A stretch of 64,000 bases of DNA, from the NCBI GenBank assembly GCA_024225395.1, contig JAAEMR010000236.1:1-64000 (forward strand), read 5' to 3'. The DNA comes from Gammaproteobacteria bacterium (GTDB lineage Bacteria > Pseudomonadota > Gammaproteobacteria > GCA-001735895). A model generated the notes under the pieces. The model was not told the DNA's origin, did no database searches, and worked only from the letters and a program-made list of their open reading frames with translations. Made by a program: the position numbers and the translations under genes. Below, piece after piece: positions 35,158 to 43,790 of the stretch (within the stretch, counting starts at the first letter, position 1; each line of letters opens with the position of its first letter).

Positions 35158-35907
35158 CTATGCAGCGATATCATCTATTACATTGAGGAATCGCTCAAGG
35201 TCTTCAGAACCACCGATGCGAACGCCATCGATAAAAATTTGTGGAACCGTCGTTTCGCCGGAAATAGCTCTAATAGTCGATTCATTAAAGTCATCATTTA
35301 ATACCAGCTCATCGTAATCCATGCCCGCATCATTTAATAAACCTTTGGCTTTGACGCAAAATGGACAACCGTTACGCGAGAAGATGGTGACATTTTTTGG
35401 TGCTTCGGCTTCAGGGTTAATGTATTTAAGCATTGTGTCGGCATCGGATACTTCGAAAGGGTCGCCGGGTAAATCGGGCTCGATAAACATTTTTTCGATG
35501 ACACCATCTTTTACCAGCATCGAGTAACGCCATGAGCGATCACCAAATCCCAGGTCATTTTTGGCAATCAACATGCCCATACCGCGAGTAAAATCTGTAT
35601 TTCCATCCGCCAGGAAAGTGATGTTGTCGGCTTGCTGTTCCGCTTTCCACTGATTCATGACAAAGGTATCGTTAACCGATACACAAACAACTTCATCTAC
35701 ACCGTGTTGTTTGAATGTTTTGCTCAGCTGGTTGTAGCGGGGTACATGAGTTGATGAACAAGTTGGTGTGAAAGCGCCGGGTAATGAAAAAACGATTACG
35801 GTTTTCCCCTTGAAGATATCGTCGCTGCTGATATTGATCCATTGATGATTCTGACGAGTTGGAAATGAAACTTGGGGTACGTTCTGACCTTCTATATTTT
35901 TAAACAT
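35158..35907 (-). CDS. Hybrid peroxiredoxin 5-glutaredoxin (GSH-dependent peroxidase)
   Basis: The start chosen is ATG 35907 behind TTGGAG. This 249-residue fusion has an N-terminal Prx5 domain (about residues 1-160) with peroxidatic Cys in [14 protein letters not shown]. Its C-terminal glutaredoxin domain (about 172-249) has CPFC in [11 protein letters not shown] and TVPQIFIDG. Such fusions in Haemophilus and relatives reduce H2O2 and alkyl peroxides with glutathione, the Grx domain recycling the Prx domain. Gor downstream completes the cycle. An OxyR-like double site lies about 70-105 bases upstream. Confidence 0.95.
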   Translation of the reverse strand: MFKNIEGQNVPQVSFPTRQNHQWINISSDDIFKGKTVIVFSLPGAFTPTCSSTHVPRYNQLSKTFKQHGVDEVVCVSVNDTFVMNQWKAEQQADNITFLADGNTDFTRGMGMLIAKNDLGFGDRSWRYSMLVKDGVIEKMFIEPDLPGDPFEVSDADTMLKYINPEAEAPKNVTIFSRNGCPFCVKAKGLLNDAGMDYDELVLNDDFNESTIRAISGETTVPQIFIDGVRIGGSEDLERFLNVIDDIAA

Positions 35908-35975
35908 AAGATGCTCCAATTGAGTGTTTAGTTACAAGATGGGAGTATTATGCTGACAGGTTGGTAATAATTAAA

Positions 35976-36012
35976 ATCGTTTAATACTATCCTGTTAATA
36001 GGTTAATCCTAT
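35976..36012. promoter_or_regulatory. OxyR-like double operator upstream of the Prx-Grx gene
   Basis: Two 15-mers, ATCGTTTAATACTAT (35976-35990) and ATAGGTTAATCCTAT (35998-36012), are separated by exactly 7 bases, as in the OxyR consensus ATAGNTNNNANCTAT-N7-ATAGNTNNNANCTAT. The second misses one specified base, the first two. Confidence 0.55.
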
Positions 36013-36061
36013 TAAATCAATTTTAGAGGTGGGCTTGGTTTTAAATGTAATCAGGGGAGTA

Positions 36062-36535
36062 TTAAAGCAGAAATTCTTCTTTGACCGGGTGGTAAATGCT
36101 GGCTGACTCGATCAGTGAATTGGCCGTTAATGCCGGTACGCCATAAACCTCGGTTTTAACACCATAGTCCGCATTGATTTTTTGCAGCAGTAAATCAAAG
36201 TCACCATCACCTGAAAGTAATATCACAGTATCAACTTGAGGTGCAGTTTGCATAATATCGATGGTAATGCCGACATCCCAGTCACCTTTGGCTGAACCGT
36301 CACTACGTTGAATATAAGGTTTTAGTTTGACGTTGAAGCCGATATGTTTGAGGGCATCCTGAAACTTTTGCTGCTGGTTATCCCCGCGATCGATGGCGTA
36401 GGCATTGGCGGTGACGATAATTCCTTTTGTTTTTAATTTATCCCACAGCTTTCGATAATTAAACTGACGACCATAAGTATGTCGAGTGGTGTAGTAGATG
36501 TTCTGCACATCGACAAAAATTGCCATTTTATTCAT
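36062..36535 (-). CDS. NYN domain (LabA/DUF88-like) protein
   Basis: This 157-residue PIN-like NYN protein is probably a metal-dependent ribonuclease. The acidic active-site residues are visible: D9 in IFVDVQNI, the two Asp in KGDWDVGITID and the SGDGDF motif near residue 109. The start at 36535 has a GAGGT ribosome-binding site. It is transcribed alone towards the Prx-Grx gene. RNA target unknown. Confidence 0.87.
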   Translation of the reverse strand: MNKMAIFVDVQNIYYTTRHTYGRQFNYRKLWDKLKTKGIIVTANAYAIDRGDNQQQKFQDALKHIGFNVKLKPYIQRSDGSAKGDWDVGITIDIMQTAPQVDTVILLSGDGDFDLLLQKINADYGVKTEVYGVPALTANSLIESASIYHPVKEEFLL

Positions 36536-36769
36536 GGGTTACCTCGCCTGATTTTCTCAATGGCTAGTTTTCTAGTTCGATGAAAATTACTGGCCGGATT
36601 ATACATGGATTCAGCAAGTCTTATGCCTGGTAGTGTTACCCGATGTTACCCCTGATATCATTGTGTTGAAAAAATAAGGATATGATAAGTTAGTTATGCT
36701 ATTTGCCATGACTCGTGGCAAGATGCCTGCCCCGTAATAATATTCAATTTGTTGAGTTAGTAATTATTT

Positions 36770-38059
36770 ATGAATAACCACACTCTTCCTCCTGCCCGTC
36801 TTGCCTGGACAATGTGGGGGCTGGGAGCAGCTCTGTATCTTTATGCTTTTTTTCAGCGGGTTGCCCCGGGCGTGATGACGGTTGAGCTGAGTGAGGATTT
36901 TGCATTATCAGCGTCAGCACTGGGTAACCTCTCGGCTTTTTACTTTTACAGTTATGTGGCGATGCAAATTCCTACTGGTATTTTGGCCGATGTCTGGGGA
37001 CCACGACGATTACTCACTGCAGGTGCGTTGATGGCTGGACTAGGGGCACTGTTTTTTGCCTTTTCACACAGTTTAGCGTTGGCTGCAACAGGCCGGTTTT
37101 TGATTGGTGGATCGGTAGCGGTAGCGTTTGTGTGCATGCTTAAACTAGCTCATCACTGGTTTGTTCCGCGCCAGTTTGCGCTGGCTACAGGTTTGGCATT
37201 GTTAACCGGTATTATCGGAGCCGTGTTTGCAGGAGTACCGTTGCACTTACTGGTCGACAGTTATGGCTGGCGTAATGTGATGGCTGTATCGGCTGTTTTC
37301 CCCATTATTATCGGTCTGGTTATCTGGTTTTTTGTTAGAGATGATCCGGGTGAAAAAGGCTATCAGAGTTATATTAAACATGAGCCTGCTAAAGATAAAA
37401 ATCCCTGGGCACATGCTTTATCAGGTTTAATGGATGTGATGCGTTATCGAAACACCTGGTTGTTGTCCATAGTGCCGGGTGGTGTGGTTGGCAGCATACT
37501 GGCTTTTGCCGGTTTATGGGGAGTTCCTTTTTTAACCACGCAGCATGGGCTGACAACAGGTGATGCGGCTGCGGTGTGCTCTGCGATGCTAATTTCATGG
37601 GCTGTAGGTGGGCCGGTAATCGGTGCGCTCTCCGATCGAATAGGTTTAAGAAAGCCATTGTATGTTTTGGGCTGTGGTTTTATTGCTCTGGGCTGGAGTT
37701 TTATCGTGCTAATGCCTGACATGAATACGCTGTTGCTCATTATTTTATTGTTGATGATCGGTTTTGCTTCGGGTTGTATGATCGTTGGTTTTGCGTTTGC
37801 AAAAGAATCGCTACCCGGAAGACTGGCTGGTACGGTATCAGGAGTGGTCAACATGGGTGTTATGATGGGACCGATGATATTGCAACCTGCTGTCGGCTGG
37901 ATGTTAGACCGAAACTGGTCAGGTGAGCAGGGCGCTGGCATTAAAATGTATGGCATTGGTGCTTATCAGAATGGATTTATGCTGATGGCTGGCTGGGCTG
38001 TAGTTTCATTTGTACTTATTTTATTTACCACGGAAACGAGGAGTTTGCCAGATTCCTAA
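36770..38059 (+). CDS. Major facilitator superfamily transporter
   Basis: This 429-residue inner-membrane protein has about twelve hydrophobic segments. The motif A-like loops GILADVWGPRRLL (after helix 2) and GALSDRIGLRKPL (after helix 8) are those of MFS carriers. The N-terminal YLYAFFQRVAPGVM resembles the nitrate/oxalate-type and glycerol-phosphate-type subgroups, but the substrate cannot be assigned. It is transcribed alone, with 230 bases upstream and a hairpin region before the convergent uraA. Confidence 0.88.
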   Translation: MNNHTLPPARLAWTMWGLGAALYLYAFFQRVAPGVMTVELSEDFALSASALGNLSAFYFYSYVAMQIPTGILADVWGPRRLLTAGALMAGLGALFFAFSHSLALAATGRFLIGGSVAVAFVCMLKLAHHWFVPRQFALATGLALLTGIIGAVFAGVPLHLLVDSYGWRNVMAVSAVFPIIIGLVIWFFVRDDPGEKGYQSYIKHEPAKDKNPWAHALSGLMDVMRYRNTWLLSIVPGGVVGSILAFAGLWGVPFLTTQHGLTTGDAAAVCSAMLISWAVGGPVIGALSDRIGLRKPLYVLGCGFIALGWSFIVLMPDMNTLLLIILLLMIGFASGCMIVGFAFAKESLPGRLAGTVSGVVNMGVMMGPMILQPAVGWMLDRNWSGEQGAGIKMYGIGAYQNGFMLMAGWAVVSFVLILFTTETRSLPDS

Positions 38060-38216
38060 AGCACAGAGTTCAGCAGAGTTGTAATTTTCCAGTAGCTTCA
38101 TGAGAAACTAATAATGGATGTTTAATCACTCCATAAGTCGCTATTTTTCCGCTGGCTGTGTCCCTCGTGTTGTTGATTATTATAAAACTGACAGCTTGTT
38201 CTCAACTGAGAAAATA

Positions 38217-38245
38217 TCGTAGGGTGCGTATGCCACACCCTACGA
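38217..38245. terminator. Stem-loop between MFS gene and uraA
   Basis: TCGTAGGGTG pairs with CACCCTACGA around a short loop. On the minus strand (uraA direction) it is followed by a modest T-rich stretch, so it may terminate upp-uraA. Confidence 0.5.
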
Positions 38246-38256
38246 ACTGATAGGAA

Positions 38257-39504
38257 TTAAACTTCTTCAGTAGCTTTTTCTTTAGGAAGAATAATATTAA
38301 GCAGGATAGCTGCAATGGCTGCTAACCCGATTCCTTTCAGGGTAAATTCTCCAAGCCCTAGCTGCATTCCACCCAGACCAAATACCAGTACCAGCGATAC
38401 GATTATCATGTTTCTGGTTTTAGATAGGTCTTCACCGGAACGAACCAGCGTATTCAAACCAATAGCGGCAATCGCACCAAACATCAGGGTCATGATGCCA
38501 CCCATAACAGGGGTAGGAATAGTTTGTAAGACAGCACCAGTTTTACCGGATAATGACAGTAAGATGGCGAAACCAGCTGCCCAGGTCATGATGACCGGGT
38601 TAAAGGCTTTGGTCAGTGCAACAGCACCGGTGACTTCAGAATATGTAGTATTAGGAGGTCCACCAAACATTGCTGCTGCTGATGTCGCCACGCCATCGCC
38701 TAATAGTGTTCGATGCAGGCCGGGCTTTTTAATGAAATCTTTACCGGTTACCGCACTGATTGCGACCATATCACCAACATGTTCTATGGCGGGTGCAATG
38801 GCTATTGGAACGATAAACAGAATGGCTTCCAGGTTAAATTCTGGAGTGGTGAAATTGGGTATTGCAAACCACGGTGCAGCCGTTACAGCATCAAAGCTAA
38901 CCAGGCCATATGCCAGAGATGTAATATATCCAACCAGAATACCGATAAGGATAGGGATTAATTTGAAGATCCCCTTACCCAGAAATGAAGTTGCAATGGT
39001 TGCCAGTAATGTCAGCATGGAAATAACCAGTGCCGTATCACGTGTCACCAGTTCTGCAGCGCCATCACCTGTTTGCCCTACGGCCAGATTTATACCGACC
39101 GGCGCCAGGCTTAAGCCAATCACAATAATGACCGGACCAACAACAACCGGTGGTAGATAACGATCGATAAACTCTTTTCCGCGAATATAAATCATTCCGC
39201 TCAATAGCATGTAAAGGATTCCTGCCGCAAATAAGCCGGACATGGTGGAAGCTATTCCCCAGGTTTGTACGCCATAGATAATCGGGGCGATAAAGGCAAA
39301 AGAAGAAGCCAGGAATATCGGGACCTGTCGTTTGGTGATCAGCTGAAAGATCAGTGTTCCGATACCAGCAGTGAAGAGTGCAACATTGGGATCGAGTCCC
39401 GTTAAAATGGGTACTAAAACCAGTGCGCCAAATGCTACAAACAACATCTGGGCACCAACAATGGCGTTCTGTAAAGGTGATTGGTTCATGCTATTTTCAT
39501 TCAT
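38257..39504 (-). CDS. uraA: Uracil permease, NCS2 family
   Basis: This 415-residue inner-membrane protein has about fourteen hydrophobic segments. The NCS2 signatures QLITKRQVPIFLASSFAF, the IEHVGDMVAISAVTG motif with the proton-coupling Glu, and GGPPNTTYSEVTGAV are present. It imports uracil by proton symport. It lies 20 bases downstream of upp on the same strand, giving the standard upp-uraA salvage operon. Confidence 0.94.
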   Translation of the reverse strand: MNENSMNQSPLQNAIVGAQMLFVAFGALVLVPILTGLDPNVALFTAGIGTLIFQLITKRQVPIFLASSFAFIAPIIYGVQTWGIASTMSGLFAAGILYMLLSGMIYIRGKEFIDRYLPPVVVGPVIIVIGLSLAPVGINLAVGQTGDGAAELVTRDTALVISMLTLLATIATSFLGKGIFKLIPILIGILVGYITSLAYGLVSFDAVTAAPWFAIPNFTTPEFNLEAILFIVPIAIAPAIEHVGDMVAISAVTGKDFIKKPGLHRTLLGDGVATSAAAMFGGPPNTTYSEVTGAVALTKAFNPVIMTWAAGFAILLSLSGKTGAVLQTIPTPVMGGIMTLMFGAIAAIGLNTLVRSGEDLSKTRNMIIVSLVLVFGLGGMQLGLGEFTLKGIGLAAIAAILLNIILPKEKATEEV

Positions 39505-39524
39505 ACTGTTTTCACTCGGGTTTA

Positions 39525-40151
39525 TTATTTTGTTCCAAAAAGTTTGTCACCGGCATCGCCAAGTCCGGGTATGATATAACCTTGACCATTCAAATGATCA
39601 TCGACCGCTGCTATGTGGATGTCCACGTCAGGGTGCTGTTTTTGAACTGCCTCAATGCCTTCCGGAGCAGCCACCAGAAATAGTCCGCGAATGTTAGTAC
39701 AGCCTGCTTTTTTAACCATGTCGACGGCGGCGTTAAACGATCCACCGGTGGCCAGCATGGGGTCAACGATGAGAGCCATTCGCTTGTCGATATCAGCTAC
39801 CAGTTTTTCAAAATAAGGTACTGGTTCAAGGGTTTCTTCATTGCGGTACAACCCGACTACACTGATACGGGCATTAGGAATCAGCTCGATCACGCCATCA
39901 AGCATGCCCAGGCCGGCTCTTAATATGGGTACGATGGTGATTTTTTTGCCTTTAATCTGTTTTACTTTTACCTCGCCATCCCATCCCTGAATAGTGGTGT
40001 CTTCAATGGGCAGATCACTGGTGGCTTCATAAGTCAGCAGCATGGATATTTCACTCGCGAGCTGTCGAAAGCTTTTGGTGCTAATACCATCTTTTCTTAA
40101 AAGTCCGAGTTTATGTTGGATTAACGGGTGACTAGCGACATAAATTGCCAT
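39525..40151 (-). CDS. upp: Uracil phosphoribosyltransferase
   Basis: The start chosen is ATG 40151 behind AGAGGA, giving the usual 208 residues; the frame stays open 114 bases upstream without support. Signatures are [14 protein letters not shown], the PRPP loop [19 protein letters not shown] and the C-terminal [18 protein letters not shown]. It converts uracil and PRPP to UMP. It is the first gene of the upp-uraA operon. Confidence 0.96.
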   Translation of the reverse strand: MAIYVASHPLIQHKLGLLRKDGISTKSFRQLASEISMLLTYEATSDLPIEDTTIQGWDGEVKVKQIKGKKITIVPILRAGLGMLDGVIELIPNARISVVGLYRNEETLEPVPYFEKLVADIDKRMALIVDPMLATGGSFNAAVDMVKKAGCTNIRGLFLVAAPEGIEAVQKQHPDVDIHIAAVDDHLNGQGYIIPGLGDAGDKLFGTK

Positions 40152-40425
40152 GGAGGATCCTCTGGTTGATAGTTTTCGAGTCGCTAAAACTGTTTGGGTA
40201 AGAGTCCATTCCGTTGAATATCCCTCTTTTTTAGTTAAGTGATAGAGAGTCGGTATAGGGGTCAATTTTACCTAGTTTGAGTTGCAGAAGAAAACTATTT
40301 TTTAGTTATTAAAATACAACTTGAAAATGACATTGCGCTAGTCAGTGTTCAGTTCCCTGTAGAGATAAATTCATCATTTAATAGCTGAGCGGGTTTTGAC
40401 CGTGGACTAATGTAGAAACAATAAT

Positions 40426-40454
40426 TTTACAATGGAATGAATATTCATTACAAT
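40426..40454 (+). promoter_or_regulatory. Predicted promoter of the gfa-oxidoreductase operon
   Basis: TTTACA (40426-40431), a 17-base spacer and TACAAT (40449-40454) form a good sigma-70 promoter. The spacer holds operator copy 1, and copy 2 covers the expected start point. The start codon of gfa is about 100 bases further on. Confidence 0.6.
40436..40449. promoter_or_regulatory. TetR operator candidate, copy 1 (gfa promoter)
   Basis: AATGAATATTCATT is a perfect 14-bp palindrome, placed between the -35 and -10 of the gfa promoter. It matches copies at 40457, 48382 and 49192. Confidence 0.7.
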
Positions 40455-40456
40455 GC

Positions 40457-40470
40457 AATGAACATTCATT
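40457..40470. promoter_or_regulatory. TetR operator candidate, copy 2 (gfa start region)
   Basis: AATGAACATTCATT, followed by CTA as in two other copies. It starts exactly 21 bases after copy 1, two helical turns, so both copies lie on the same DNA face. Confidence 0.7.
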
Positions 40471-40555
40471 CTACAAGCCTTACAGGTATATTTATACAGT
40501 CCGTGTTGCCCGTAATAACAAGGCAAACCAATTAATAGATGATTAAGGGGTATTT

Positions 40556-41164
40556 ATGAAAAAATCGATTCATCCAGCAGTTGATGCGGGGATTAAATCA
40601 AACCCGGCTAAAAGAAGTATTTGGGGTTATATTAACAACAGGCCAAAACCGGGAGGGACTCTTTCGTGCAAGTGTGACAACAACCCGGTAGTTATCAAAA
40701 TCACTTCTCAGGCCGCGCATAACCACCTTTGTGGTTGTACTCAGTGCTGGAAACCGGAAGGAGCTTTGTTTTCCCAGGTAGCAGTTGTACCTCGAGATAA
40801 GCTCAGCGTGATTAAAAATGCCGACAAACTCAAAATTCTTGATGAAAGCGTGCCTATTCAGCGTCATGTCTGTAGTGAATGTGGTACCCATATGTTTGGT
40901 CGTGTAGAGGATGAGAGACACCATTTCTACGGTCTGGATTTTATTCATCTAGAGCTCTCAAAAGATGACGGCTGGCCCCCCATACAGTTTGCAGGATTTG
41001 TTTCCTCAATTGTTGAGTCTGGAACTGATTCGGTTGAACTGGAGGAGATTCGAACTCAAATACGAGGTCTGGGACTGGAACCTTATGATGAGTTTTCGCC
41101 ACAGTTAAATGCCTATATTGCTTCAAGGGCATCCAAATTGAGTTACAAAAATCAGGTTTATTAA
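40556..41164 (+). CDS. gfa: S-(hydroxymethyl)glutathione synthase Gfa
   Basis: This 202-residue GFA/CENP-V domain enzyme speeds condensation of formaldehyde with glutathione. Zinc ligands are all visible: C38 and C40 in SCKC, C59, C61 and C64 in CGCTQC, and C106 and C109 in CSEC. Segments such as AHNHLCGCTQCWKPEGALFSQ and FYGLDFIHLELS match Paracoccus Gfa closely. A 10-15-residue insert before the first ligand pair (about residues 18-32) is unusual. It is the first gene of an operon with two heme-copper oxidoreductase genes. Two TetR operator candidates sit on its promoter. Confidence 0.93.
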   Translation: MKKSIHPAVDAGIKSNPAKRSIWGYINNRPKPGGTLSCKCDNNPVVIKITSQAAHNHLCGCTQCWKPEGALFSQVAVVPRDKLSVIKNADKLKILDESVPIQRHVCSECGTHMFGRVEDERHHFYGLDFIHLELSKDDGWPPIQFAGFVSSIVESGTDSVELEEIRTQIRGLGLEPYDEFSPQLNAYIASRASKLSYKNQVY

Positions 41165-41187
41165 AATTATTAAAAAAGGTGGGGTAA

Positions 41188-41742
41188 ATGATTGAATTTT
41201 TATATACAAACGCATGGGGAGCATTTATAGCTCTATTGATGTTCCAAATTCCTTTTCTTTTAGTCTTTTTTCATGTCGTCAATAAAAAGGCATTTGTAGA
41301 CTCGGAGCCAAGCAAAACCGATCCAGAAAAATATTCTTATTCCAGGTATGGCTGGATAGCTTTTGTAGTGGTTGCCTTTATTGTAGTCAATGCTGCCAGT
41401 ATTAAATACATGCCAACGATAGTAGAGGCTAATGCATCTACCTCACAGGATGTGAAGAATGTGAGTGTTACTGCCCGCTCATGGTTTTTTGAATTCAGTG
41501 AAATGGAATACAAGGTCGGTCAGACAGTTCGGTTCCAGGCTAAAAGTGTAGACACGGTGCATAGTTTTGCCCTGTTTCACCCGGATGGCAGTCAGTTGTT
41601 TACCTTGATGCTAGTGCCTGGAGCAGGTACGGAGAGTGCTGTGGTGCATACCTTTACGGAGCCAGGGGAATACACGGTCCGTTGCCTTGAGTATTGCGGT
41701 GTAGCGCACCACGCAATGAAAAATACTTTAACTGTACTTTAA
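41188..41742 (+). CDS. CuA subunit II of an atypical heme-copper oxidoreductase
   Basis: This 184-residue protein has two membrane segments (about residues 10-31 and 54-72) and a C-terminal periplasmic cupredoxin domain. All CuA ligands are present: H125 in TVHSFAL, and C166, E168, C170, H174 and M177 in CLEYCGVAHHAM. It is shorter than normal COX2 (over 220) and has no cytochrome c domain. It would pass electrons from a cytochrome c to the catalytic subunit encoded 26 bases downstream. It lies 23 bases after gfa. The compact CuA plus single large subunit resembles the sNOR-like pairs known from nitrifiers (inference). Confidence 0.88.
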   Translation: MIEFLYTNAWGAFIALLMFQIPFLLVFFHVVNKKAFVDSEPSKTDPEKYSYSRYGWIAFVVVAFIVVNAASIKYMPTIVEANASTSQDVKNVSVTARSWFFEFSEMEYKVGQTVRFQAKSVDTVHSFALFHPDGSQLFTLMLVPGAGTESAVVHTFTEPGEYTVRCLEYCGVAHHAMKNTLTVL

Positions 41743-41768
41743 ATAACTAATAGTTCGGGGAGAATACA

Positions 41769-43268
41769 ATGTCAGCTGCAATAAATATTATTGAGAAAGT
41801 CCCATTTTTTGGGGGCATGTTTAAAGTTGAAGATAATGAGTTAAATCCAGTTAACGCATGGCCATCGCTGATGGCAATGACAGCCTTTGTCTGGTTTGCC
41901 ATTGCCGCCGTTTTGGGTGTCTCCATGCCAACGATCCAGTTCCTGGATTTAGGGCCGAACTGGTATTATAAAAATATCACACTGCATGGTGCTGCAATGG
42001 CTTTTCCATTTGCTTTTCAGCTAATGGTTGCGATGAGCCTGCACCGGGCGGGGGCCTGTTTAGGTAAAAGAGCCGATGACCTGTTTGTGTCACTTTTTTA
42101 TATATTCATGAATGTCGGTGCACTGCTGCTGACCCTCGCCGTGTTATCTGGATTTCATGTGACCTATACGGTCATGTTCCCATTACCCGTCGTAGGTGTT
42201 GGCAATGGCCAGTGGAGTATGGCCACACTGGTTCTTGGATTTAGTGGTATCGCTTTAGTGCTTACCTCGATGATTTTTATCTATCCCATCAAAATTCTCA
42301 AAATGTCATTTTTTGAGAAAACAGATGATACCCTGCAGGTTGCAGAGCGTACGTTGAAAGACCCGGGAATGGTAGGCATGATAATGGGCGTGCTGATTCT
42401 GCTTGTGACTGGAACTCCATTAATGATTGTTGCGGGTTCTTTGCTGCTGCATTTGTATGGAATTTTTCCTGCAGCATGGATTGGCTGGGCTGCGGATCCT
42501 GTGGTGTTTGAATTTGTTTTCTATATCTTTGCACATAATTTGATGGAAGCCATGGCCATTATGATTATTGGTGCCGTGTACTCGACCCTGCCGCTTTGTC
42601 TGGCTGACGGTGCCCGAAAGTTATACAGCGATAAAATTGCAATGATAGCCTTGTGGATTTTACTAGTCACTTCGCTGACCTCATTCTTCCATCACTTTTA
42701 CACCATGTATCCAGCTCTACCTTCAACCTTTGCCTATCATGGAAATATCATGAGTTATGCCACAGCAGTTGGTGCAGCCCTGACGATATTTACCATTCTC
42801 GCAACGATCTGGAAACACGGCATAATTGCAACGCCAGCGTTATTTCTGATTTTAGGTGGTTTTGTCATGTATATCCTGGATGGAGTCTCGGCGATTGTGA
42901 TCAGTAATGTTGCGTGGAATTTTAAATTACACGGTACCATGTGGGCTGGCGGACATGCCATGGTGGTGCTGATAGCAATCAGTGCACTGTGGATGGGCAT
43001 GCTTTATTACCATTATCCACTAATGACCAATCGTACTATCGACGATAGCCTCGCCAGATCGAGTATTAAATATCTGTTCATTTCTTATCTGGGTTTATTT
43101 TATAGCTTTATGGCAGCTGGTGCCGCCGGTATGCCACGCAGAAACGGAGACTGGGAAGGTGACTGGTTTATCTATGGTGGATTTATATTTTTCTTTGGCA
43201 TGATGATGTTATATGCTTTTGTGCTGTACTTCCTTAGCCTGACCAGGTCCAAAGCAATTGATTATTAA
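41769..43268 (+). CDS. Catalytic subunit I of an atypical heme-copper oxidoreductase (oxidase or NO reductase)
   Basis: This 499-residue membrane protein has about 12 helices. H73 (TLHGAAM) is a low-spin heme ligand. H256 with H308-H309 are binuclear-metal ligands. H388 and H396 (HGTMWAGGHAM) align with the helix X pattern, H396 being the high-spin heme ligand. Where oxidases have a second low-spin His two residues on, this protein has M398. Helix VI reads AHNLMEA: no HPEVY cross-linked Tyr, but a Glu at H+4 as in NO reductases. It could be an NO reductase or an unusual oxidase. It is co-transcribed with gfa and the CuA subunit. Confidence 0.9.
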   Translation: MSAAINIIEKVPFFGGMFKVEDNELNPVNAWPSLMAMTAFVWFAIAAVLGVSMPTIQFLDLGPNWYYKNITLHGAAMAFPFAFQLMVAMSLHRAGACLGKRADDLFVSLFYIFMNVGALLLTLAVLSGFHVTYTVMFPLPVVGVGNGQWSMATLVLGFSGIALVLTSMIFIYPIKILKMSFFEKTDDTLQVAERTLKDPGMVGMIMGVLILLVTGTPLMIVAGSLLLHLYGIFPAAWIGWAADPVVFEFVFYIFAHNLMEAMAIMIIGAVYSTLPLCLADGARKLYSDKIAMIALWILLVTSLTSFFHHFYTMYPALPSTFAYHGNIMSYATAVGAALTIFTILATIWKHGIIATPALFLILGGFVMYILDGVSAIVISNVAWNFKLHGTMWAGGHAMVVLIAISALWMGMLYYHYPLMTNRTIDDSLARSSIKYLFISYLGLFYSFMAAGAAGMPRRNGDWEGDWFIYGGFIFFFGMMMLYAFVLYFLSLTRSKAIDY

Positions 43269-43559
43269 CGGTTAAATATTTTGACCTGACGTGAGCAGCG
43301 ATGCCGGATAATGTTTGTTATTTGAACAACCTTCCGGAGCGCTGTTCATCAGGGACAGGATAAAACCCATTCACAGAAGTAAATCGTCTTTTCCTCTTAC
43401 TTTCCAGTCATGCTTATGCAATGGTTACCTGTTAACCTTAGGATACAGTCAAAACAGGATTTTCAGGAATTAACATTAGTTTGAAAATCGCTCACTGGAT
43501 TTATCTGAAGTCCACATCTTAAGTCTGGGCTTACCAGCGATGGCAGAATTTTAGAAAAG
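43269..43559. other. Intergenic region after the oxidoreductase operon
   Basis: No ORF of note and no clear terminator is visible. It separates the operon from a small convergent hypothetical gene. Confidence 0.5.
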
Positions 43560-43790
43560 CTAAGCGATAATGAAAGCCTCCTCCTGGAAGGTAGATTTAT
43601 CATGGTATCTTTTGGTGCTCTCTTCTTTTAAAAACTTTAATTCTTTTTCCAGGAAAGCTATCTCTTCGAGCATATACTCAGGTTTTTTTGGTAATCCATA
43701 ATCATCTAAAAGTTGTATAAGGTTTTTAAGGTTATTTGAAACTCTTCTTTCTTCGGCTTCAAGGCTATAATATTTCGGTACATTATTCAT
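43560..43790 (-). CDS. Small hypothetical coiled-coil protein
   Basis: This 76-residue, highly charged and helical protein (EEIAFLEKELKFLKEESTK, a likely coiled coil at about residues 42-60) has GGAAAAG before its ATG. I do not recognise a family. It is isolated between the oxidoreductase operon and a gene-poor stretch. It could be real; its composition and ribosome-binding site support that moderately. Confidence 0.45.
   Translation of the reverse strand: MNNVPKYYSLEAEERRVSNNLKNLIQLLDDYGLPKKPEYMLEEIAFLEKELKFLKEESTKRYHDKSTFQEEAFIIA

Noticed and set aside
38315-39160. 281-codon open frame opposite uraA
   Set aside because: It is an antisense shadow of the uracil permease gene, with low-complexity Pro/Ile/Ser-rich translation and no family motif.
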